Positions 33,673 through 43,327 of a DNA stretch of 64,000 nucleotides are shown here, piece after piece. A model generated the notes under the pieces. That model did no database searches. It was not told where the DNA came from and worked only from the letters and a program-made list of their open reading frames with translations. This DNA comes from an uncultured Aquimarina sp. (GTDB lineage Bacteria > Bacteroidota > Bacteroidia > Flavobacteriales > Flavobacteriaceae): assembly GCA_947499005.1 (NCBI GenBank), contig CANMML010000013.1, forward strand, positions 52,746-116,745. The letters are read 5' to 3'. Position numbers and translations under genes: made by a program. Numbering within the stretch: the first letter of the stretch is position 1; each line of letters begins with the position of its first letter.

Positions 33673-34686
33673 ATGATGCGAAAAAGCAGTACCCTAGGAG
33701 AATTTATAATTGAAAACCAATCTGACTTCCCATATGCTAACGGAGAATTATCAAGACTAATTAATTCGATAAGACTTGCAGCAAAAGTAGTAAGTCACAA
33801 AGTCAACAAAGCGGGTCTTGTTGATATTACAGGTGCAGCTGGTGACGTTAACATACAGGGAGAAAACCAACAGAAACTAGATGTTTTTGCAAATGAAACT
33901 TTCATAAACTCTCTTGTAAATCGAGAAATTGTATGCGGAATAGCTTCCGAAGAAAATGATAGTTTCATTACTATCAAAGGACAAAATAAAGATCATAAAA
34001 ACAAATACATCTTATTGATGGACCCTCTAGATGGAAGCTCTAACATCGATGTAAATGCCTCAGTAGGGACTATTTTTTCGATATACAGAAGAGTTACCCC
34101 TGTAGGAACGCCTGTAACAATGGAAGACTTTCTGCAACCTGGCAACCTACAAGTTGCTGCTGGATATATTGTCTATGGGACTTCGACTATTTTAGTCTAC
34201 TCTACAGGTAACGGAGTGAATGGTTTTACACTAAACCCTGCTTTAGGAACATACTATTTATCACATCCCGATATCAAAGTTCCTGAAAGCGGAACTATAT
34301 ATTCTGTAAATGAAGGTCATTACCGCCGATTTCCTCAAGGGATTAAAAACTACATTAAATATTGCCAAGAAGAAAAAGAAAATCGTCCTTACACTTCTCG
34401 CTACATTGGCTCTTTGGCCAACGACATACACAGAAATCTTTTAAAAGGAGGAATTTACATGTACCCAAGTTCTAACAAAGCCCCTAAAGGAAAACTGAGA
34501 CTCTTATACGAGTGCAATCCTATTGCTTTCATTGTAGAACAAGCAGGAGGAAAAGCTATCGATGGCTATCAACGTATTCTAGACATAAAACCCACAGAGC
34601 TGCATGAGCGCATCCCTTTTGTTTGCGGAAGTAGCAATATGGTCGATAAGGTTGAAAAATTTATGAAGGAAGGAAATGAAAGTTAA
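33673..34686 (+). CDS. fbp: Class I fructose-1,6-bisphosphatase
   Basis: 337 residues from the first of two adjacent ATGs (33673, 33676). Metal-site motifs are IASEEND near residue 95 and [20 protein letters not shown] near 116-135, the FBPase I signature. AMP- and substrate-site regions ([37 protein letters not shown]) follow in order. It dephosphorylates fructose 1,6-bisphosphate in gluconeogenesis, needed when growing on algal sugars or amino acids. It is divergent from purT. Confidence 0.96.
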   Translation: MMRKSSTLGEFIIENQSDFPYANGELSRLINSIRLAAKVVSHKVNKAGLVDITGAAGDVNIQGENQQKLDVFANETFINSLVNREIVCGIASEENDSFITIKGQNKDHKNKYILLMDPLDGSSNIDVNASVGTIFSIYRRVTPVGTPVTMEDFLQPGNLQVAAGYIVYGTSTILVYSTGNGVNGFTLNPALGTYYLSHPDIKVPESGTIYSVNEGHYRRFPQGIKNYIKYCQEEKENRPYTSRYIGSLANDIHRNLLKGGIYMYPSSNKAPKGKLRLLYECNPIAFIVEQAGGKAIDGYQRILDIKPTELHERIPFVCGSSNMVDKVEKFMKEGNES

Positions 34687-34792
34687 GAAAAAACAATCCT
34701 TAAGACAGTAAGTTCGCAACTATGCCATTACACTTCAAAAAATAATGCTAAAGAGTCGATGTGATCAAAAAAACAGCTTAGTTTTGCAATCG

Positions 34793-35911
34793 ATGAATTG
34801 TTTATTAACAGGAGCCACAGGAATTGTAGGAAGTCATATTTTATTTGAATGGCTTAAAAATTCTCTGATTGAAAAATCAGTAGATAAAATTTATACGGTT
34901 ATTCGAGAAACTTCAATTTCTCCAAAAGAGCGTTTACTTCAAATTTTAAATGATGATGCGCGTCCCGAGTTTATGAACAATTTATCGATTGAAGATTGCT
35001 TATCGAAAATCGAAATCATTTCTAGTGATGTAAGTTCTCTATCTAAAGAAACCATAGCAAAATTACCTTGTGATACTGTGCTACACTGTGCAGGTAATAC
35101 AAACTTACAACATACTGACATTACTGCAGAAGAAGTCAAAAAACAGAATTATAATGTAACTCAACATTTACTACAGATTCTGCCAAAATCTGTAAATCGC
35201 TTTTTATATGTAAGTACTGCTTTTTCATTCGGAATTCAAGAGAATGAAGTTTCAGATAATATTGATAATCACAAAGTCACTTCTTTTCGAAATCCTTATG
35301 AAGGCTCTAAGTATGAATCTGAAAAACTAGTTCGAGAATTCGGAGAAGCAAAATCTATTCATACTCAAATCTTAAGACCGAGTATTGTTTGTGGACGTTT
35401 ATTGGAAGCTCCTTTTTTTACAACACCAAAATTTGATGTGTTTTATAGCTGGCCTTTATTCCTTCATCGCTACGCAAAAAAATACACAGACTCCTTTAGA
35501 ATTTGGATTGATAAAACTAGCGGCCTAAATATTGTACCTGTTGACTTTGTTGCTAAAACCATTTTACACGCCTATTTAAATCCTGAACTTAGGGAGGTAA
35601 ATATTGTAAACCCTAAACCTATTCTTCATCAAGAATATTTAAGTAAAGTATTAAAAGCATTTGGGATTGAAAACTTCGAATACGTTTCGGAAAAACCTTT
35701 AAACCTTAATCTTTTCGAAGAATTATACTACAAAACGATTGGACAAGTTTTCGAAAAGTATGTTAGCATTCCAGACCTACGTTATGAAGCTACTCAAATC
35801 AAACAATTGATCAAAGAATTTAACCTTGATCTTTCTTTAGGAGTTCATAAAAATTTCATGAATCTCATTGATCATTCTATTGAAAAGGAATTTAAAAAAA
35901 GCTACATCTAA
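34793..35911 (+). CDS. Thioester-reductase-like SDR protein
   Basis: 372 residues from the ATG at 34793, where the Rossmann motif CLLTGATGIVGSHILFEW begins at once; an earlier in-frame ATG at 34745 is less likely. Extended SDR: LHCAGNTNL near residue 100, VSTAFSFG near 140 and the Tyr-x-x-x-Lys YEGSKYESEK near 165. The pattern is nearest to the terminal thioester-reductase (NAD_binding_4) domains of carboxylic acid reductases and peptide synthetases, but here it stands alone without adenylation or carrier domains. Its substrate cannot be inferred. The next gene is another SDR. Confidence 0.75.
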   Translation: MNCLLTGATGIVGSHILFEWLKNSLIEKSVDKIYTVIRETSISPKERLLQILNDDARPEFMNNLSIEDCLSKIEIISSDVSSLSKETIAKLPCDTVLHCAGNTNLQHTDITAEEVKKQNYNVTQHLLQILPKSVNRFLYVSTAFSFGIQENEVSDNIDNHKVTSFRNPYEGSKYESEKLVREFGEAKSIHTQILRPSIVCGRLLEAPFFTTPKFDVFYSWPLFLHRYAKKYTDSFRIWIDKTSGLNIVPVDFVAKTILHAYLNPELREVNIVNPKPILHQEYLSKVLKAFGIENFEYVSEKPLNLNLFEELYYKTIGQVFEKYVSIPDLRYEATQIKQLIKEFNLDLSLGVHKNFMNLIDHSIEKEFKKSYI

Positions 35912-35938
35912 TACGATTAACTGATAAGAATTTCGTGT
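35911..35938 (+). repeat. Solo copy of the 164-bp element's terminal repeat
   Basis: ATACGATTAACTGATAAGAA then TTTCGTGT begins at the last base of the SDR stop codon. It differs in one base from the reverse complement of the right end of the element at 43328-43491. Confidence 0.65.
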
Positions 35939-35975
35939 AACATCTTAAATTAGCAAGAATTAAAGCATCTGACAC

Positions 35976-36797
35976 ATGTCCAAAAAGAAAATTCTCATAT
36001 TTGGCGGTAGTGGATTCCTTGGTAATGCTCTATACAAGGAGCTAAATTCTTTCTATAATACTTTTGCTACTTTTTGCATTGACGATACAGCGCTAGAAAA
36101 AAATCAAAAATTTTATCAATTTGATTTTGAACACGATCCTGTTTCTATTTTACTAGAAAGCATTCAACCTGATATTATTATATCTGCAGTCCGAGGAAAT
36201 TTCACTTCTCAAATACATTTTCACAATGAACTTATATCATGGACTTATAGAAATGATAGCAGAATCATTTTTTTAAGTAGTGCCAATGTTTTTGATCGAT
36301 TTACCAATTATCCTTCTTATGAATACGACAAAACATTAAGTGAAAGTATCTACGGCCATTTTAAAATAAAAATAGAGAATGCATTAATGCGTTTGCCGTT
36401 AAATAAATATGTGATTGCTCGATTGCCCATGATCTACGGTCATGGATCAGAACGAATTCAGGAAATAAAAACATTACACTATTTAAAATCGCCAATCGAA
36501 GTTTTTCCGAATGTAATTACCAATGCCACAACCGTATCTCGGTTTACACAGCAAATTCATTATTTAATCAATAGAAATAAAAAAGGAATCTTTCATTTAG
36601 GCAGCAAAGATCTTATACACCATAGTGACTTAGTTAAAGACATCTGCAAAACATTAGAACTTAAAGACCCTATTTTCAAAAAGGTTTTTGACAGTAATGA
36701 TGATAGGTATCTTGCCCTGTTACCCAAGGATAATTTATTACCCAAAAACCTTCAATTTAATATTAGTGATGTTGTTCAAGAAAGTGTAAAACTATAG
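35976..36797 (+). CDS. RmlD-like SDR sugar-nucleotide reductase/epimerase family protein
   Basis: 273 residues. N-terminal Rossmann motif ILIFGGSGFLGNALYKEL, then PDIIISAVRGNF, IIFLSSANVFD near 108 and YEYDKTLSE carrying the Tyr-x-x-x-Lys-type pair, then VIARLPMIYGHG. The plan is that of dTDP-4-dehydrorhamnose reductase-like SDRs, but it is short and there is no rhamnose operon nearby. Sugar nucleotide or similar substrates are only a guess. It begins 64 bp after the previous SDR gene. Confidence 0.7.
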   Translation: MSKKKILIFGGSGFLGNALYKELNSFYNTFATFCIDDTALEKNQKFYQFDFEHDPVSILLESIQPDIIISAVRGNFTSQIHFHNELISWTYRNDSRIIFLSSANVFDRFTNYPSYEYDKTLSESIYGHFKIKIENALMRLPLNKYVIARLPMIYGHGSERIQEIKTLHYLKSPIEVFPNVITNATTVSRFTQQIHYLINRNKKGIFHLGSKDLIHHSDLVKDICKTLELKDPIFKKVFDSNDDRYLALLPKDNLLPKNLQFNISDVVQESVKL

Positions 36798-36799
36798 TT

Positions 36800-36905
36800 A
36801 TTGGGTATCAGGTATCCAAAATATATTTCTATAATCTACCACATAAATATTAATATTACTTTACTATTAACTTACTGAAACCTGACACCTGAATGCCAAC
36901 ACCCT
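36800..36905. repeat. Inverted heptamer motifs before yebC
   Basis: GGGTATCAGGTATCC (36805-36819) faces ACCTGACACCTGAATGCC (36880-36898), the same kind of 7-base steps in opposite orientation. Confidence 0.5.
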
Positions 36906-36916
36906 TAAAACAAAAA

Positions 36917-36948
36917 TTTGCTTTCCCGTAGCCTTCTGCTTATGTTTG
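36917..36948 (+). promoter_or_regulatory. Bacteroidota promoter of yebC
   Basis: TTTG (36917-36920), a 20-base spacer and TATGTTTG (36941-36948) match the consensus of both boxes. The start codon is 24 bp downstream. Best promoter in the window. Confidence 0.7.
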
Positions 36949-36972
36949 TATTCTTGTTAAAAAAGACATTCC

Positions 36973-37695
36973 ATGGGAAGAGCGTTTGAGTTCAGAAAAG
37001 CTAGAAAAATGAAGCGTTGGTCTGCTATGGCAAAGACATTTACGCGTATAGGAAAAGATATTGTGATGGCCGTTAAAGAAGGTGGCCCAGATCCCGATGC
37101 TAATTCACGTTTACGTGCCGTAATACAAAATGCCAAGGCTGCTAACATGCCTAAAGACAATGTAGAGCGCGCTATTAAAAGAGCTTCTGACAAAGACCAA
37201 GGAGATTATAAAGAAGTTTTGTTTGAAGGATACGCACCACATGGTATTGCTATTCTAGTTGAAACAGCTAGCGATAACAACAACCGTACAGTAGCTAATG
37301 TTCGTGCACATTTTAATAAATGCAACGGAAATCTAGGTACTTCTGGTTCTGTAGAATTTATGTTTGATCATACTTGTAATTTCAAGATTAAAGGAGATGG
37401 TTTAGATCCTGAAGAATTAGAATTAGAATTTATTGATTTTGGTGCGGAAGAAATCTTTATAGACGAGGAAGATAATACGATTATGATCTATGGCCCTTTT
37501 GGAAGCTTTGGAGCTATTCAAAAAGAATTAGAGAATCGTGAGATAGAAATCGTATCTTCTGGTTTCGAACGCATTCCACAAGTGACAAAAGCATTAAGTG
37601 GTGATGCACTCGCTGAAGTCGAAAAATTGTTAGAAAGACTAGAAGAAGATGATGATGTACAAAATGTATATCACTCCATGGTTGAAGCAGAATAA
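36973..37695 (+). CDS. YebC/PmpR/TACO1-family translational or transcriptional regulator
   Basis: 240 residues, close to the usual length. The first domain shows the family opening MGRAFEFRKARKMKRWSAMA followed by FTRIGKDIVMAVKEGGPDPD and NMPKDNVERAIKRA. The acidic later domains have FEGYAPHGIAILVETASDNN and SVEFMFDH. YebC-like proteins bind DNA in some species and ribosomes stalled on proline runs in others. It has its own strong promoter. Confidence 0.93.
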   Translation: MGRAFEFRKARKMKRWSAMAKTFTRIGKDIVMAVKEGGPDPDANSRLRAVIQNAKAANMPKDNVERAIKRASDKDQGDYKEVLFEGYAPHGIAILVETASDNNNRTVANVRAHFNKCNGNLGTSGSVEFMFDHTCNFKIKGDGLDPEELELEFIDFGAEEIFIDEEDNTIMIYGPFGSFGAIQKELENREIEIVSSGFERIPQVTKALSGDALAEVEKLLERLEEDDDVQNVYHSMVEAE

Positions 37696-37764
37696 TAACT
37701 TAAATTTAAACACCCTTTTCTTACTTATATCAACTTATACTAATATTCAAATCTCACCTACTAC

Positions 37765-38529
37765 ATGGGAAAAATCATTGCTATTGCGAATCAAAAAGGA
37801 GGTGTTGGTAAAACAACAACTTCAGTAAATCTAGCAGCCTCTCTTGGTGTGTTAGAAAAAAAAGTGCTTTTAATTGATGCTGACCCTCAAGCCAATGCTA
37901 CTTCTGGCCTAGGTGTAGATGTAGAAAGTGTTGAACTAGGATCATATCAATTACTAGAACATACTGCTTCTGCAAGCGACTGTGTCGTTGCAACTTCAGC
38001 ACCAAATGTAGAATTGATTCCTGCTCATATTGATTTGGTTGCTATTGAAATTGAATTAGTGGATAAAGATCAACGTGAATATATGTTGAAAAAAGCGTTG
38101 GTGGATATTGAAAAGGATTACGATTACATCTTAATCGATTGTGCTCCTTCTCTTGGACTTTTAACATTGAATGCCTTAACAGCGGCAGACTCTGTTGTAA
38201 TTCCGATTCAGTGCGAATATTTTGCCCTTGAAGGATTAGGTAAATTATTAAATACTATCAAAAGCGTTCAAAAAATTCACAATAAAGATCTTGATATAGA
38301 AGGTTTATTATTGACCATGTATGATGCTCGTTTACGCTTATCCAATCAGGTTGTTGAAGAAGTTACCAAGCATTTTAACGATATGGTCTTCAAAACAATT
38401 ATCCAACGTAATGTTCGTTTAAGTGAAGCACCTAGTTTTGGAGAGAGTATCATTAACTTTGACGCAACTAGTAAAGGAGCTCAAAATTATTTGAGCTTGG
38501 CTAATGAAATTATAGAAAACAACAAGTAA
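37765..38529 (+). CDS. parA: Chromosome-partitioning ATPase ParA/Soj
   Basis: 254 residues. The deviant Walker A motif is ANQKGGVGKTTTSVNLAASL, Walker A' is LLIDADPQANAT and Walker B is YDYILIDCAPSLGLL. It forms ATP-dependent dimers on the nucleoid and moves ParB-parS complexes during segregation. parB follows 6 bp later. No parS-like TGTTTCACGTGAAACA is seen close by. Confidence 0.96.
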   Translation: MGKIIAIANQKGGVGKTTTSVNLAASLGVLEKKVLLIDADPQANATSGLGVDVESVELGSYQLLEHTASASDCVVATSAPNVELIPAHIDLVAIEIELVDKDQREYMLKKALVDIEKDYDYILIDCAPSLGLLTLNALTAADSVVIPIQCEYFALEGLGKLLNTIKSVQKIHNKDLDIEGLLLTMYDARLRLSNQVVEEVTKHFNDMVFKTIIQRNVRLSEAPSFGESIINFDATSKGAQNYLSLANEIIENNK

Positions 38530-38535
38530 GGATTT

Positions 38536-39435
38536 ATGGCAAAGAAAGCTGCAAAAAAACAAGCTCTAGGAAGAGGTCTCTCTGCTTTATTAAAAGACCC
38601 AGAAAACGATATCCAATCTGCAAATGATAAAAATGCAGATAAGGTTGTTGGGAATATCATTGAATTAGAGCTTGGGGCAATCGATGTAAACCCTTTCCAG
38701 CCAAGAACACATTTTAATGAAGAAACATTAAATGAATTAGCTACCTCTATTCAAGAACTTGGTGTCATACAACCTATCACGGTTCGTAAATTAAGTTTCA
38801 ATAAATACCAATTAATTTCTGGAGAGCGTCGTTATAGAGCTTCCAAAAAGCTAGGGTTAGAAACCATACCTGCTTACATACGTATTGCTAATGATAATGA
38901 ATCATTGGAAATGGCTCTTGTTGAAAACATTCAACGTCATGACCTAGATCCTATTGAAATCGCAATATCGTACCAACGCTTAATGGATGAGATTCAACTA
39001 ACACAAGAACAACTAAGTGATCGTGTTGGAAAGAAGCGTTCTACCATAGCAAATTACTTACGCCTTTTAAAATTAGACCCTATCATCCAAACAGGCATGA
39101 GAGATGGTTTTCTGGGAATGGGACATGGTAGAGCTTTAATTAACATAGAAGATAATAATGTACAGTTAGATGCTTACGAACAAATTATAGAAAAAGGACT
39201 ATCGGTTCGTGCAACAGAGGAACTTGTTAGAAGTCTTACTAATAAGACAAGTTCTTCTAAAGCTAAAGTTTCTATTGTGCCCGATTATATCAATAAAGGA
39301 AGTGAGCAATTATCTGATTTTTTTGGTGCTAAAATCGAAGTAAAAGCTGCAGCTAATGGAAAAGGTAAAATTAGTATTCCTTTTTCTTCCAAAGAAGATT
39401 TTAACCGTATTCAGAAATTATTGAAGCTTGATTAA
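38536..39435 (+). CDS. parB: Chromosome-partitioning protein ParB/Spo0J
   Basis: 299 residues. The opening KKQALGRGLSALL is typical of ParB. Then come the ParB/Srx CTPase motifs (NPFQPRTHFNEETLNELATS; GERRYRASKKLGL; ALVENIQRHDLDPIE), the helix-turn-helix LTQEQLSDRVGKKRSTIANY and a C-terminal dimerisation region. It loads on parS and spreads as a CTP-dependent clamp. It lies directly after parA, and the next gene begins inside its last codons. Confidence 0.96.
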   Translation: MAKKAAKKQALGRGLSALLKDPENDIQSANDKNADKVVGNIIELELGAIDVNPFQPRTHFNEETLNELATSIQELGVIQPITVRKLSFNKYQLISGERRYRASKKLGLETIPAYIRIANDNESLEMALVENIQRHDLDPIEIAISYQRLMDEIQLTQEQLSDRVGKKRSTIANYLRLLKLDPIIQTGMRDGFLGMGHGRALINIEDNNVQLDAYEQIIEKGLSVRATEELVRSLTNKTSSSKAKVSIVPDYINKGSEQLSDFFGAKIEVKAAANGKGKISIPFSSKEDFNRIQKLLKLD

Positions 39436-40069
39436 AGTCGCATTCATATTTATAATTACAACAATATTTGCAAGTAGTGTCTTCGCTCAAGATGACACTA
39501 CTTTTATTATTGGCGTAGATTCTGTTCGCATTGAAAAGCGTGCCGTAAAGAAAAAAGAACGCATCGCTAAACGAGAAGCGAGACGCATTAAAAACATAAG
39601 ACCTTATAATGCTTTAGCTCCTTCTAAAGCTGCTTTCTATTCTGCTGTCCTACCCGGTTTAGGTCAAGCTTATACTGGGAAATATTGGAAAATCCCTATC
39701 GTATATGGAGCTTTAGGTACAGGTGTTGGTATTGCTTTATGGAATCAAGATCGTCAAAATGAAATACGAGATATCTTCAAAGCACGACAAAGAGGAATTC
39801 GAACGGATCGATTTATAAATCAAGATACTGGTCAAGTACTTGTTTCTGATGATGGATTGGCTAGGGCTCAACGTAATTTTCAGCGCCAAAAAGAATTATC
39901 TATCGCCATATCTATTGGCCTTTACGTTTTACAAATTGTTGACGCCAATGTTACAGCACACCTCCAACAATACAATCTTAATGACAAACTTACTTTAGTA
40001 CCTCAACTAGAGATAGATCACAACAATGCTAGTCCTAATTATGGAGTCGCATTGAAATACAATTTTTAG
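39428..40069 (+). CDS. DUF5683 membrane protein
   Basis: 213 residues read from a TTG at 39428 that overlaps parB by 8 nt; the frame immediately gives a signal sequence (MIKVAFIFIITTIFASSVFA). A Lys/Arg-rich stretch (about residues 36-58) precedes the DUF5683 core KAAFYSAVLPGLGQAYTGKY WKIP-type segment and two further hydrophobic stretches. The family is common in Bacteroidota directly after parAB and before dapB, as here; its function is unknown. The coupled start suggests tightly linked expression with parB. Confidence 0.82.
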   Translation: MIKVAFIFIITTIFASSVFAQDDTTFIIGVDSVRIEKRAVKKKERIAKREARRIKNIRPYNALAPSKAAFYSAVLPGLGQAYTGKYWKIPIVYGALGTGVGIALWNQDRQNEIRDIFKARQRGIRTDRFINQDTGQVLVSDDGLARAQRNFQRQKELSIAISIGLYVLQIVDANVTAHLQQYNLNDKLTLVPQLEIDHNNASPNYGVALKYNF

Positions 40070-40111
40070 AAAAAAATAAAACTATATTCGCTAAAGAAAA
40101 GCACTTTAAAT

Positions 40112-40813
40112 ATGAAAATCGCACTTTTAGGATACGGAAGAATGGGAAAAGCAATTGAAAAAATTGCTATTGAAAGGGGACATGAAATTGTTTTTAGAGT
40201 GGATCTTAATACCAAAGAGTATGACATCACTGAAGCTGATATAGCTATTGACTTTAGCATACCAACAGCTGCAGTAGGGAATTTGACGACTTGTTTTACG
40301 AATGGAGTTCCTGTAGTTTCGGGTACTACTGGCTGGTTAGATCAATATGACAAAATGATCGAATTATGTAATTCTAATAACGGAAGTTTTATTTATGCTT
40401 CTAATTTTAGTCTAGGGGTAAATTTATTTTTTGAGATCAACAAAAAGGTAGCTCAAATTATGAATCCAATGTTAAATACTTATAGTGTGGCTAGTGAAGA
40501 ATTACACCATACTAAAAAATTAGATGCTCCAAGTGGAACCGCTATCACCATTGCTGAAGGCGTAATTGAAAATACAGACCTTGAAGACTGGAAATTATAC
40601 GAAGGAGATAAAAAAACGCTTCCTATAACAGCTCGCCGAATAGGCGATATCCCAGGAACGCATAGTGTTACTTACCATAGCGAGGTAGATGAAATCGAAA
40701 TAAAGCATACGGCATATAACCGCCAAGGTTTTGCACTAGGTGCCGTAGTTGCTGCCGAATGGCTTGTAGACAAAAAAGGTATTTACGGAATGAAAGACGT
40801 ACTTGGACTTTAA
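40112..40813 (+). CDS. dapB: 4-Hydroxy-tetrahydrodipicolinate reductase
   Basis: 233 residues, the short form usual in Bacteroidota. The NAD(P) motif is IALLGYGRMGKAIEKIA; the catalytic and substrate-binding signature is ELHHTKKLDAPSGTAITIAE (His-His-x-x-Lys, about residues 131-150). It catalyses the second committed step to lysine and diaminopimelate for peptidoglycan. It lies between the DUF5683 gene and lepB on the same strand. Confidence 0.96.
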   Translation: MKIALLGYGRMGKAIEKIAIERGHEIVFRVDLNTKEYDITEADIAIDFSIPTAAVGNLTTCFTNGVPVVSGTTGWLDQYDKMIELCNSNNGSFIYASNFSLGVNLFFEINKKVAQIMNPMLNTYSVASEELHHTKKLDAPSGTAITIAEGVIENTDLEDWKLYEGDKKTLPITARRIGDIPGTHSVTYHSEVDEIEIKHTAYNRQGFALGAVVAAEWLVDKKGIYGMKDVLGL

Positions 40814-40930
40814 TAGTTATCGGTTATCCGTTTTCTGTTGTCAGCAAAAATTAATTTAAATTTATAAAAACCAAATTAGTACTACATAAGAGTCTATCAT
40901 CTAACCTCTATGTTCTATTTTCTTAATACA
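40814..40930. repeat. Heptamer arrays between dapB and lepB
   Basis: AGTTATCGGTTATCCGTTTT, CTGTTGTCAGC at 40816-40848, and GTCTATCATCTAACCTCTAT with TTCTATTTTCTTA at 40891-40924 both show 7-base steps. Confidence 0.6.
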
Positions 40931-40935
40931 AAATT

Positions 40936-42594
40936 ATGACACTCACACAATGGTTTATTTTCTTTTTAGTGATTCAGGCAATTCACTTTTTAGGGACTTG
41001 GAAATTATATGTAAAAGCAGGATATAAAGCTTGGGAAGCTGCCGTACCTGTTTATAATGCATACATATTGACCAAAATCATTAACCGACATTGGACTTGG
41101 GTTATATTACTTTTCATACCTATGGTTAACGTTATCATGCTGCCTATCATCTGGGTAGAAACATTACGCGCCTTTGGGAAAAATAAAGATATTGATACCG
41201 TACTAGGGGTCGTTACACTTGGGTTCTATATCTATTACGTTAACTATACACAAGATGTAACCTATATTGAAGATCGTAGCCTTCAACCTCGCACTAAATT
41301 GGGCGAATGGGTAAGCTCTATTCTATTTGCCGTTGTTGCTGCAACTTTGGTTCACACTTATGTGATGCAGCCCTACAACATTCCTACTTCATCATTAGAA
41401 AAAACATTGCTTGTAGGGGATTTCTTATTTGTTAGTAAGTTTCATTACGGAGCCCGTACTCCAATGACAGCTGTATCATTCCCTATGGTACATGATACTA
41501 TACCTAAAACTAAATTAAAATCCTATTTTAGTAAACCACAATACCCTTATTTCAGGCTTCCTGGTTTTCAAAAAATCAAACGAGCAGATATTGTAGTTTT
41601 TAGTTGGCCAGTAGATACCGTAAACGCTTTTCATAGTGCTGGTGACGGCAAATACCACTACAAACCTATTGACAAGAAAAGTAACTATGTAAAACGCTGT
41701 GTTGGTATCCCTGGAGACAACCTTAGTATTGTAGATGGTAAAATCATTGCAAATGGAGAACCTTTGGCTCTTCCTAAAAAAGCAAAACCGCAATATTCTT
41801 ACAACGTTACAGGAAAAGGAAAAGGGTTTAATTTAAAAGCGCTCTATAAATATTTTGACATAACCGACGCTATTCAAGTTGAATTTCAAGATAAAAACGG
41901 AAACCTAGTAAAAGGGGGGCTTAAATACAGTAAACTCAATCAAAGAAATAACTTCCAAAGCCCTACTGGTAAATATGTTTTTAGTGCTTTAACTGAAGCA
42001 GGAGCAGAAAAACTAAAAAAACACAAGAATGTAGTTTCTGTTGAGCGAATAATTTCTGAAGAGAAAAAAGGAGAACCTGGTATTTTCCCTAATGGTATAA
42101 AATACGGATGGAACAAAGACCAAATCCAAAACCTATATATTCCTGAAGAAGGGAAAACAGTTGACATCACTACTAATAACATAGATTTATACCAACGAAT
42201 CATTGAGGTATATGAAGGGTCGGAAATGGGAATAGGAAACACTATAACTACTTCTGGAAATCAAGTGCTTTTAAATTCTCAACCTTTAACTCAATATACC
42301 TTTAAACAAAACTACTATTGGATGATGGGAGACAACCGTCACAATAGTGAAGATAGTCGCTATTGGGGATTCGTACCAGAAACACATATTGTAGGTAAAC
42401 CCGTATTCTTATTTTTTAGTCTTGATCAAAACGCCAAAGGCTTGATGAATAAAATACGATGGGATCGTATTATGAGCACCGTTGGTGGAGATGGAAAACT
42501 TAAATCTCATAAGATTCTTGTTTTTGTTCTTATTGGACTTTACATCGTTGGCTCTTTTATCTGGGAACGAAAAAAGAAGCAAAAAGAGAAATAA
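40936..42594 (+). CDS. lepB: Signal peptidase I with DUF5684-like N-terminal membrane domain
   Basis: 552 residues, twice the size of proteobacterial LepB, as usual in Bacteroidota. Residues 1-100 form about three or four membrane helices (DUF5684-like), and another helix near 125-145 precedes the catalytic domain. The nucleophile is Ser153 in IPTSSLEKTLLVGD, the general base Lys253 in YVKRCVGIPGD, and box E is MGDNRHNSEDSRYWGFVP near 456. A large insert (about residues 270-440) separates the boxes, and a C-terminal helix (ILVFVLIGLYIVGSFIW) re-anchors the protein. It removes signal peptides at the outer face of the inner membrane. Confidence 0.94.
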   Translation: MTLTQWFIFFLVIQAIHFLGTWKLYVKAGYKAWEAAVPVYNAYILTKIINRHWTWVILLFIPMVNVIMLPIIWVETLRAFGKNKDIDTVLGVVTLGFYIYYVNYTQDVTYIEDRSLQPRTKLGEWVSSILFAVVAATLVHTYVMQPYNIPTSSLEKTLLVGDFLFVSKFHYGARTPMTAVSFPMVHDTIPKTKLKSYFSKPQYPYFRLPGFQKIKRADIVVFSWPVDTVNAFHSAGDGKYHYKPIDKKSNYVKRCVGIPGDNLSIVDGKIIANGEPLALPKKAKPQYSYNVTGKGKGFNLKALYKYFDITDAIQVEFQDKNGNLVKGGLKYSKLNQRNNFQSPTGKYVFSALTEAGAEKLKKHKNVVSVERIISEEKKGEPGIFPNGIKYGWNKDQIQNLYIPEEGKTVDITTNNIDLYQRIIEVYEGSEMGIGNTITTSGNQVLLNSQPLTQYTFKQNYYWMMGDNRHNSEDSRYWGFVPETHIVGKPVFLFFSLDQNAKGLMNKIRWDRIMSTVGGDGKLKSHKILVFVLIGLYIVGSFIWERKKKQKEK

Positions 42595-42662
42595 AGAAGT
42601 CAAAGGAGTTAAAGAATTACAGAAGTTTACTTATTCCCTTTGATTCTTTAACTCCAAAACTC
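42592..42662. repeat. Inverted A/G-rich repeat after lepB
   Basis: AAAGAAGTCAAAGGAGTTAA then AGAATTACAGAAG faces CCCTTTGATTCTTTAACTCC, giving an imperfect hairpin in steps of 8-9 bases. It begins at the lepB stop. Confidence 0.6.
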
Positions 42663-42679
42663 CCATAATCACAAAATTA

Positions 42680-43309
42680 ATGAAAACCCTACTCCATCTA
42701 TGCTATTTCGGGTCAATAGCGAATTATACAGCCATGATTAAGGCTGAAAAAGTCATTTTTGAAGTAAATGATAATTATCAAAAGCAAACACTCCGAAACA
42801 GAACTTATATTTATGGAGCTAACGGAAAGCTTTCCTTAAACCTATCTATTCTTCACACCAAAGATGGCCTAAAACAAGCTTACAGAGATATTAAGATTGA
42901 GCATCAATTCAATACACTAAAGACACACTGGAAGTCATTAGAATCTGCTTACAGAACTTCCCCTTATTTTGAATTTTACGAAGACGATTTGGCACCTCTT
43001 TTTGAAAAGAAACCTGAATTTTTGATGGACTTTAATTTTGAATGTCAAGAGGTACTCTTAGATTGCTTACAATTAGATTTGAACTCAAGTAAAACCGTTT
43101 CTTTTAATCTTGAAACTGATGATACTATTGACGATTACAGAAAATTCGTTAGTGCTAAAAATAATAGCATCGGCCAAGAGTTTTCGAAATACAATCAAGT
43201 TTTCGAAAACAAATATGGTTTTATTCACAACCTATCCATATTAGACCTTTTATTTAATGAAGGGCCTAATGCTACGACTTATCTTGAAGAGCAGGCTAAT
43301 TTAATTTAA
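42680..43309 (+). CDS. WbqC-like family protein
   Basis: 209 residues resembling the WbqC family (PF08889): LLHLCYFGSIANYTAMIKAE at the start, then RNRTYIYGANGKLSLNLSI near 41 and HWKSLESAYRTSPYFEFYED near 97. In O-antigen clusters such proteins are thought to act as aminotransferase-like or amide-forming enzymes, but the standalone Bacteroidota copies after lepB are of unknown function. It is convergent with the DUF6122 gene. Confidence 0.8.
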   Translation: MKTLLHLCYFGSIANYTAMIKAEKVIFEVNDNYQKQTLRNRTYIYGANGKLSLNLSILHTKDGLKQAYRDIKIEHQFNTLKTHWKSLESAYRTSPYFEFYEDDLAPLFEKKPEFLMDFNFECQEVLLDCLQLDLNSSKTVSFNLETDDTIDDYRKFVSAKNNSIGQEFSKYNQVFENKYGFIHNLSILDLLFNEGPNATTYLEEQANLI

Positions 43310-43327
43310 ATAAGACCTGTTATATAT

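Noticed and set aside
37700..40100. A parS site near parAB
   Set aside because: No TGTTTCACGTGAAACA-like sequence could be found around the genes.
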